Both the position numbers and the translations under genes were made by a program. The notes beneath the pieces are model-generated. The model saw only the letters and a list, made by a program, of their open reading frames with translations. It did not search any database and had not been told where the DNA came from. DNA of 10,670 bases from Chloroflexota bacterium. GTDB taxonomy: Bacteria; Chloroflexota; Dehalococcoidia; UBA1151; UBA1328. The stretch is taken from positions 1 through 10,670 of the forward strand of contig NYZY01000071.1 in NCBI GenBank assembly GCA_002687335.1, given 5' to 3'. Below, piece after piece: positions 1-9,000 of the stretch (the first letter of the stretch is position 1; each line of letters starts with the position of its first letter).

Positions 1-3000
1 AGTCAGTAGTTGGTTCGACAGAACTAGTATCTGGTGTATGGTACCATGTTGCAGCGACGTATAGTTCGACTACTGATAGAATAAGGGTTCATCTTAATGA
101 TTCTGTAGATGGTACTACTACACTTTCTAGTAGTTATACTATGTCGAATCGCAATTGCTGTGATAATTGGATAGGTTACGACAATTACTGGGGAACGAGC
201 TATACTTTTGACGGGATAATAGATGAAGTTCGTGTATCTAGTGTTGAGCGAACAGATTTTAACCATACAAAATCTCACACCATTTGGTCCTGGAGCCATC
301 CGGCCGTTGTCAAATTGATAGTCAATGAAGGGCCTGAGATAGTATCTACAACGATCTTGCCCACCGTGATTCAACAATGGGGTTCCTCGGGTATTACTTA
401 TTCTATCACGAGTAATACGGTTGGGTATTGGACTTTTGACGAAGGAACGGGAAACAAGGGCTACGACCTATCCTACCGAGGGGGCTATTTCGCGAAGACA
501 GGTGGTTCATGGGTCGATGGGCGTACAGGCAAAGCAATCGAACTTGATGGAACTGGTAGTGAGTATCTAGGACTGAGTGAATATGCCTACAAGGGTGATT
601 CTTTCACAGAATTTACAGCTGAATTCTGGATATATTTAGATTCACATGATACGTCTAGCAGCAGAAAGATTTTCAAGTCCTATAGTCCTGAGATAGCCCT
701 TGAAACCACCACCGATAATGGTTTCTATATTTATATCCCTCAGAGAAGAGTTAGCGATGGTGGCTGTTGTTACACCCAATCGTTTTATCTCGGAAGTACA
801 TCAGATATTACGGCGCTTGAAGATTCTTGGCATCATATTGCTCTAACATATGACGGTATAGATGACAAGATTGAAATGTATATAGATTCAGTTCTTTTGG
901 GTTCTCATACATGGAGTTATTCAGATGATATGAAATTGAAAATGGATAGTTGTTGCGAGTCAAGCAGCATCAATTTTGACGGAATAGTCGATGATATCCG
1001 TTTTTCCAATAAGGTATTGTCAACCAGCGAATTTATCATAGGTTCTACAAATACTGCCAATATCAGTTTTAGTTCTGTTGCCACTGACAGTGATGGATAT
1101 ATCGCTAATTATACCTGGAAATCTGATGTCGACGGTGATATTGGTTATCTCTCGTCAATATCCTTGAACGCCACAAAAGAATTCACTCCAGGTTATCATA
1201 ACATAACTCTGGTAGTCAAGGATAATGATGGCTATACGGTTACTAGCTCAGCCACGATGATACGTATCAAGGCAATTCCAGTGGTCAATATAACTGCGGT
1301 AACTCCCAATGCAGCCCCGACGGGTACATCTGTAAGTTTCACTGCCACGGCAACAGACAATGATGGTTCCATCTCGGCTTATCAATGGCGTTCGGACCTG
1401 GACGGCCTGATCAGTACCAGCAAGGATTTTTCCACTACCACTTTGTCAGCAGGCTACCACAACATAACTTTCAGGGTCAAGGATGTGGATGGTTTCTGGT
1501 CGTTCAGGGATTATGAGCATGTTCTCGTGACTGGTTTGAGTAAAACTCCCGACTTCGGCGTTCAGGGTTCAGGATTCTACGATTTTTATTATTTATACTC
1601 TCGAGAAATTACGCTCTCATCTCCAACTTCAATAGATAATACTACGATTAAGATAACTCTCGATAATTCTTCATTTGATTATCAATACGTTAATCTACTA
1701 GGTAAAGATATAAGATTTTTTGATTCGGAATTAAAGACAAAGTTTAGCTATTACATAGATGAATGGGATTATAATGGAACCTCAGAAATTTGGGTTAGAA
1801 TTCCTGATAGTGGAACTTCTAAATTTAATTTAGTTTATGGTAATAATTTTGTTGATTCAGAAAGCAATGCTACCAATACTTTCGAATTTTTCGATGATTT
1901 TGATGATGGTTCTTTGGACTCGACTTTATGGGAAGGAGATACGAATGGATTTACAGAATGTAACGGATATCTCTTTGCAGGTACGTCCTGTAATTATTAT
2001 GGAAGGAACGGCTATCGTCTAACCAGTATAAAGGAGTGGACTGGAAGTTATGTAATGGAAGTTAAGGTGTACATAGACTATACCAATTGGGGTGGTTTTC
2101 AGGCAGCAGGATGGCATGAGAGTACTTCAGACGGTATTGGTGCTGGCTTTTATTCTTACGAGGATTATTATGCAGTACAGGATGATGGTAGTACCAATGA
2201 ATATTATGATAACTATAACGATGATTGGGTAATCCTAACTTTAACTGCCAATGGGGCTTCTTCTAAGGCTTCATACTACAATGTGGCTGACAACTCATAT
2301 TATAATTTTTCAATCAACAATGGAGGATTAAGCGACGAGGTCATAGCTCTAGGAAAATGGCAATGTGACTGTCGTATGAATGAGAGCTACCGGGCTTGGT
2401 GGGATCAAATTTCTGTAAGAAATTACGACCCCACTACTTACACAATTCAGATTGGAAATCAAACTAATGCCAGCGTAGTCAACAATAACATCACATTCAA
2501 AACAACAGTCACAGATTCTTATAGCTTGATATCAAATTACACTTGGATTTCAAGCAAAGATGGGTACATAGGCAATACATCTAATTTCGTGCTTCCCTCC
2601 ACGTCACTATCTCTCGGTAACCACACTATCTCTGTTCGGCTCAAGGATAGCAGTGGCAACTGGTCGGGTTGGTCTAATTTCACTTACAAGGTCTACGAGA
2701 CCCCTACTGTGGATTCATGGAACATATCGGCATGGCTGGATGACCAGGGGGACCGTGTATTCTTCAATGGTACGGGTGATGATACAGACGGCACCATCGT
2801 TGGTTACAGGTGGGAATCAAGTATTGACGGTATACTGAGTACCCAGGCTTCTTTCAATACAACGACCCTGTCTCCTGGAAACCATACAATCTATTTCCAG
2901 GTCAAGGACAATTCGACTCTTTGGTCTTCTAAAAGTGACAGATGGCTTTACATCAATGACCAGCCGGTTGCCACAATAGTTTCTGTTTCTCCAACAACAG

Positions 3001-6000
3001 CTTACACCAACGGGACCTTTGCACCTGACAAGCCCGAGATTGATTCCAACACGATTCACATGTGGCGTCTGGATGAAGGCTCAGGATCATCTACCAGTGA
3101 CGACGGTTCCTATGATTGGTCTGGGTCCATATATGGCCCTTCTTGGGTTACTGGAAAATCGGGACATGCCTTGGAATTTGATGGAGACAATGACTATGCT
3201 CGGTCTACCAGTTCTACCAGTTCACACAATGGTGAAGTTACTATCGAAGCCTGGATTTATTTTGATAGTCTGTTATCTGATGAAAAATGTATTTACAGTT
3301 GGGGCGCAGGCGTACTTATTTTTTGCATCAATTCTAGTGAAAAACTCTATCTTAAGGCATATAGTGGCAATGGTTATGGCTATGCCTATGCTTATGGTTC
3401 TACAGCTCTATCAAATAGTACATGGTATCACGTCGCAGCTACTTTTAGTGAAAGTAATAATGTGATGAAGGTTTATGTCAATGGCGTTGAGGATGGTACA
3501 ACCTCAATTCATTCATCATATGAATTATATCACTGGGGCGCGAATAGTTACATTAGTTATGATGCTTGGTGGGGTGGACGTTATTTTGAGGGCATTATTG
3601 ACGAAGTCAGGGTCTCTAACGTCTCGCGGACGGTATTCAATGCACCAGATAACATCACTTTCAATGGTTCGGCCACGGACCAGTCTGGATACGTAGCAGC
3701 CTATTCCTGGACATCATCCATAGACAATCTGTTGAGCACCCAAGCTAATTTCACAATTCATGAATCTAACCTGTCCTTCGGAAATCACACTATAACCTTC
3801 CGTGCCCAGGATGAGACAGGTGCGTGGTCAGTTTCCAGAACCACTAATATCACCGTAAGATCATTTCCGTATGCCAGGATAACATCGGTTGAACCGTGGT
3901 ATGTCAATATAGGTACACAGGTCAATTTCACAGCGACCGCCATAGCACCCGATTCTAATCTGACGGACTATCTATGGTGGTCCTCTATTGACGGCAATCT
4001 TAACACTAATCTTTCTTTCAACTCGACTAGTCTGAGTTACGGTAACCATACAATTCTGTTCAAGGCAAAGAATGAGAGAGGAGAATGGTCCCAGCCTTAC
4101 TTTGCCGATGACGGCGTCAGTTTCGTTCTGGTCAATGATATTCCCGTAGCTTCGATAACCGACATATCTCCAGATCCTGCTACAAAAGGTGAAGGTAGGG
4201 CACCACCTGTGGACCAGTACACTGTAGGTTATTGGCCATTCCGAGAAAGTACTGGAACAGAAACAATAGACGAGAGCGGCCAGAAAAATAATGCCACCCT
4301 CAAAGGTTCACAGTTTGAGAGTGGCGTCTGGGATTCCTCAGTTTATTTTGATGGCAGTTCCGATTATTTGTATGTGACTGAAGGCGATGCGCTTTCTGAC
4401 TTGGGTGGCGGTGATTTCACTTTGGAGGCGTGGATCTATCCAACCCGATCGATGACCAGCGGTACCCATTCCATAATTCGTAATGATGGAGACTACAATT
4501 TGTTTGTCTCCAATGGTTATCTCAAAGCTGAAGTCTGGTTTGATGGAGATCGTTACTGGGTAACGTCCACTGAAACCTATCTGTCTTCTACATATGAATG
4601 GTACCACATAGCGGCAATCTGGAATTCTGACGATGAGGAATGGACCCTCTATGTTAATGGAAATCAGCAGAATGAAAATAATGGCGAATCAGAAGAAACA
4701 GTTGATGACTATCCCCTCTGGGTTGGCAGTACCGACCGTTACAGCGGCCAGGCTTTCAAAGGAAAAATAGACGAGGTTCGAATATCCAGTATAGAACGCT
4801 CATTATCCTCATTGTTGTATTACACCACACTTCAATCCACGATTTCATTTCAAGGTTCAGGCAGTGATGGTGACGGGACTATCGAGGATTACAACTGGAA
4901 ATCCTCCATCGAAGGAGAGTTAAGTACTAGTGAGGACTTTAGTTTAACAGCAGCGAATTTCACCGTCGCTATTCATACTATCTCATACCGTGTTCAGGAT
5001 GACGATGGCGTATGGTCTCCTTGGGCGACAGAAACTTTGGACGTCAGGTCCTACCCTACGGCCCAGATTCTATCGATAAGCCCCAACTCAACCAGCGAAG
5101 GCCTGTTAGTTACCCTCAAAAGTAACGCCAGCGATCCAGACTCATCTGAGACTTTTGTAACATTTCGATGGTGGTCCTCAGTAGATGGATTCCTGGGTGA
5201 TTCCAGAAACTTAAGCTATTCAGCTTGGACCCCAGGAAATCATACAATCTTTTTGCAGGTAAAGGATAACCAAGGTTACTGGTCGATGCCAGTCTCTGGA
5301 GAATTATTCATCAATGATATACCCGCGGCCTCAATCGATTCGATAACGCCTGATCCTGCATACCACAACAATGCAACGTACACGACAGTGACCTTCAATG
5401 GAACTGTACTGGATGCTGATGGTTCAATTGCTAGCTACGAATGGCGTTCAAGCAAGGATGGCGAATTGAGTACCAGTTCTGACTTTGTAATTAATGTTAA
5501 TGAATTGAGTAATGGCAATCATACAATAACCTTCCGAGGAAAGGATGATTATGGTGCCTGGTCACCTAATGCAACCTATTATCTTGAGGTATTTGAGAAT
5601 CCTAATGCCACTATCGATTCAGTCTCAGCTACTTTTGTCAATCAATATGCCACGCTGTGGTTGAATGGAACGGGAACAGATAATGACGGTTCAGTTACGA
5701 ATTATACATGGACCTCATCCATAGAGGGTCTGATTGGACTATTTGAGGACATATCGATATCAACATTGACTCCCGGAAACCATACCATAACTTTCAAGGT
5801 CAGGGATAATTCGACACTTTGGTCGACTGGTGCAACCACTAGTGTTGAGATCAATGCTCGTCCAATTGTCAATTTGGAAGCTGGTATTCCAACCACAATC
5901 TATGGTTTCAGTGGGAGCACCTTAGTTCAGGGTCCTGATGATGATACACTTGCTTTCTGGCATTTGGACGAGACTACTGGAGATACGGCATATGATTCAA

Positions 6001-9000
6001 GTTCATCTGAAAAGCACGGAAGTCTGAAGAACAGTCCTTCTTGGCAAACCGGGTTATATGAAAATGGTTTGGAATTTGATGGTAGTGACGACTATGTCCA
6101 AGTCCCAGAGCTTCTGCCTGGTAATGTTTTTGATGTTGTAACCATAGAAGCTTGGATTAAACTAAAATCTAATGTTGATGAAGATGATGAATGGATAGTA
6201 TTTGCAAGCGGCAAGGATGGACTTCTGAAATTTGGGATTAATGACGATGAAAAACCCTTCATTTTTGTGGATGAAACCGACAACTTTGACTCCAAAACCG
6301 TAACATCAAGTCAAGCGCTGGTCCATGGATATTGGTATCATTTGGCTGGAATCTATGATTCTGATAATAACTTAATACAAATTTATCTTAATCATCAGAT
6401 GGTGGCTAATTCGTCAATAGAAACTAATTACGTTCTTGACAGGGCAGCTACGGCAAAGAACGCTATCGGGTCATCAACGGGAGGGAGTCAAGATTTCTTC
6501 TATGGAATTATTGATGAGCTTCGAATATCAGATATCAAGAGAAATACATCTGATATGGTTTCACGCAGTGATGCTTCTTATCTTTTGGCATTTGCAAGCG
6601 ATACTGATGACAACATCGAATCAATGAAATGGCGTTCTAGCATTGATGGTTTACTTAGCTCTTCAAATTGGCTTTTGTTGGAAGCCTCTGATCTTCAGGC
6701 CGGCAGTCACAACATTACTTTCCGTGCCAAGGATCCTCATGGCTTCTGGTCCGAGTACATTAATTTCACATTAAATGTCAAAATGTATCCTCGAGCTTCC
6801 ATAACTTCAATATCTCCCAACTCGACCAATGTTGGAACAACAATAGCATTTACAGCAACTAGCAGCGACTCAGACGGTAGTATTGTTGCCTACAAGTGGC
6901 GCTCATCCAAGGATGGCGCGTTGAGTACCGATGAGAACTTCACCAGTTCATCCTTGAGTGCTGGTTATCACAGGATTACGTATCAGGTTAAGGACAATGA
7001 AAATTTGTGGTCGGTTATTGAAACGTCAGGGATATTCTTGAATGAAATACCAACCGCATCCATTGGTTCGATAGAACCTCAAATTGTTTACAGAAACAAT
7101 CTGACGTATTACACAGCATCCTTCAACGGTAATGTCAGTGATAACGATGGTCAGATAACCAGTTATTATTGGAATTCGAGTAAGGATGGTGTATTGAGTA
7201 CATCTGGTAATTTCACCATCAATGTCAATACTTTGAGTCTGGGTAACCACACGATAACTTTCCAGGGTCGTGACAATTATACGACCTGGTCTCCGGCGGT
7301 GTCGACCTGGTTTGTAGTGAAGGCGTATCCGAATGCAACTATAACCAGCGTATCCCCACGTTCGACGGATGAGGGAGTGAGCGTATCCTTCAGCGGCAGT
7401 GGTTCTGATGAGGATGGATCCATCACAGGATATGAGTGGACATCAAGCAGAGACGGGTCATTGAGTACTAGTTCATCATTCAGTACCACACAGCTCTCTA
7501 CCGGCTTCCATAAGATTTACTTCAAGGTCAAGGATAACGATACTCTATGGTCGGTTACAAAAATCTCAAGCGTATTCATAAACGACATACCTGAGGCCTC
7601 GATAGATGCAGTCGGCTCGAATCCCGTCTACAAGAATAACCAGACAACCACTTCAGTTGCGTTTAATGGTTCAGGCGTAGACAGTGATGGTCAGATAACC
7701 CATTATTATTGGAATTCAAGTAAGAATGGCGTGCTAAGCACGTCGGGTAATTTTACTACAGCACTTAGTGGTCTGAGTGTTGGCAATCACACAATATATC
7801 TCCAGGTGAGAGATAATTTCACATCTTGGTCCCCCTCTGTTGAAACATGGTTAGTCGTCAAGGCCTATCCGAATGCCTCCATAGGTTCTGTCTCTCCCTC
7901 ATTCACTAACGAGACTGATGATGTAACCTTTTCTGGTACGGGATCTGATGAGGACGGAACAATCACTGGATATGAGTGGACATCGTCAATAGACGGACTG
8001 ATAGGTACACTTTCTGGATTCACACTGGACAATTTGAGTCCGGGGGATCACACGATTTACTTCAAGGTCAAGGACAATGATAGCCTGTGGTCGACTACAG
8101 ATAGTACTAATATTGTTGTTAACGGAAGACCTGTAGTTGAGATTATAGCTACAGTACCTTCTATAATCTTTGGATATAGCGGGAATGACACACTACCAGC
8201 TTCGGATACAGATACACTAGGTTATTGGCACACGGATGAGGACAGTGGTACGAGAGCCAATGATGCAAGTTCTAATTCACATCATGCAACTCTCAAGAAT
8301 GGTGCAGACTGGAGCTCTGGTTTGTTTGGAGGAGGTGTTGAATTAGATGGTGATAACGATTACATTCTAGTTCCAGATATGCTGGGTGGTTCTTCAGTCT
8401 TCACAGAAGCCACATTTGAGGGTTGGATTAAGCTGGATTCTTCAGTGTCTAATGGAGAGACTATGGTTGTCTTTTCAGGAGGGCAAGATGGTTTTGTAGA
8501 AATTGGAATTGATGACGCCCAATATCCTTACTTCAAGGTCAAATCAGGCTCTTTTGGATGGAAAGAAGTTACATCTAATATGGCTGTGGCACCAGGTGCC
8601 TGGTATCATATTGCTGCACAGTACAGTGAATCTGGCGATTTCATCAAAATTTACATCAACCGTCAATTGGAAGGCACGTATACCTTGCAGAGCAATTTTG
8701 TTCTAAGTAGGTCTCTGTCGGCTAAGAATTGCATAGGTGCTGGAACCTCCGGGTCCTCAATTTGTACAGAGGATAATTTCCAAGGTAGTGTAGACGAATT
8801 TAGAATATCCACCTCGATTAGATCAGTTACATCCTTCATTTCCTTGTCTGACACTACCTTCCTTTCTGCAACGGTGTTCGATTATGAGAATTCAATTACT
8901 GATATCGAATGGTCCTCTTCTATTGATGGAGCTATCAGCTATGATCAATCATTCTCAATCAACGCAACAACACTCTCACCCGGTAATCATACATTGACCT

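Noticed and set aside
255..332. Possible frameshift or gene boundary after LamG-1
   Set aside because: The frame stays open and the sequence continues sensibly on both sides. No stop, ribosome binding site or start is visible, so I treat it as an in-frame shortening.
24..377. Minus-strand open frame of 117 codons
   Set aside because: It is antisense to LamG-1 and the junction that follows, with no recognisable domain. The + frame is strongly supported there.
1548..2702. Possible insertion element at the AT-richer DUF2341 block
   Set aside because: No transposase, terminal inverted repeats or target duplication are visible. The block is in frame and is a recognised secreted domain pair.
3361..3410. 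Gly/Tyr/Ala-rich stretch as a possible low-complexity or phase-variable tract
   Set aside because: It is only about 13 residues, with varied codons and no simple nucleotide repeat, so slippage is unlikely. It fits a LamG surface hairpin.
3019..3465. Open frame of 148 codons on the + strand in another frame
   Set aside because: It lies out of frame over LamG-3. Its translation is low in structure, rich in Met/Leu from shifted codons, and matches no family I know, while the frame from base 3 encodes a clear LamG.
7026..7250. Minus-strand open frame, with a look-alike at 9852-10085
   Set aside because: The two resemble each other only because both are antisense shadows of type II units, which are themselves repeats.
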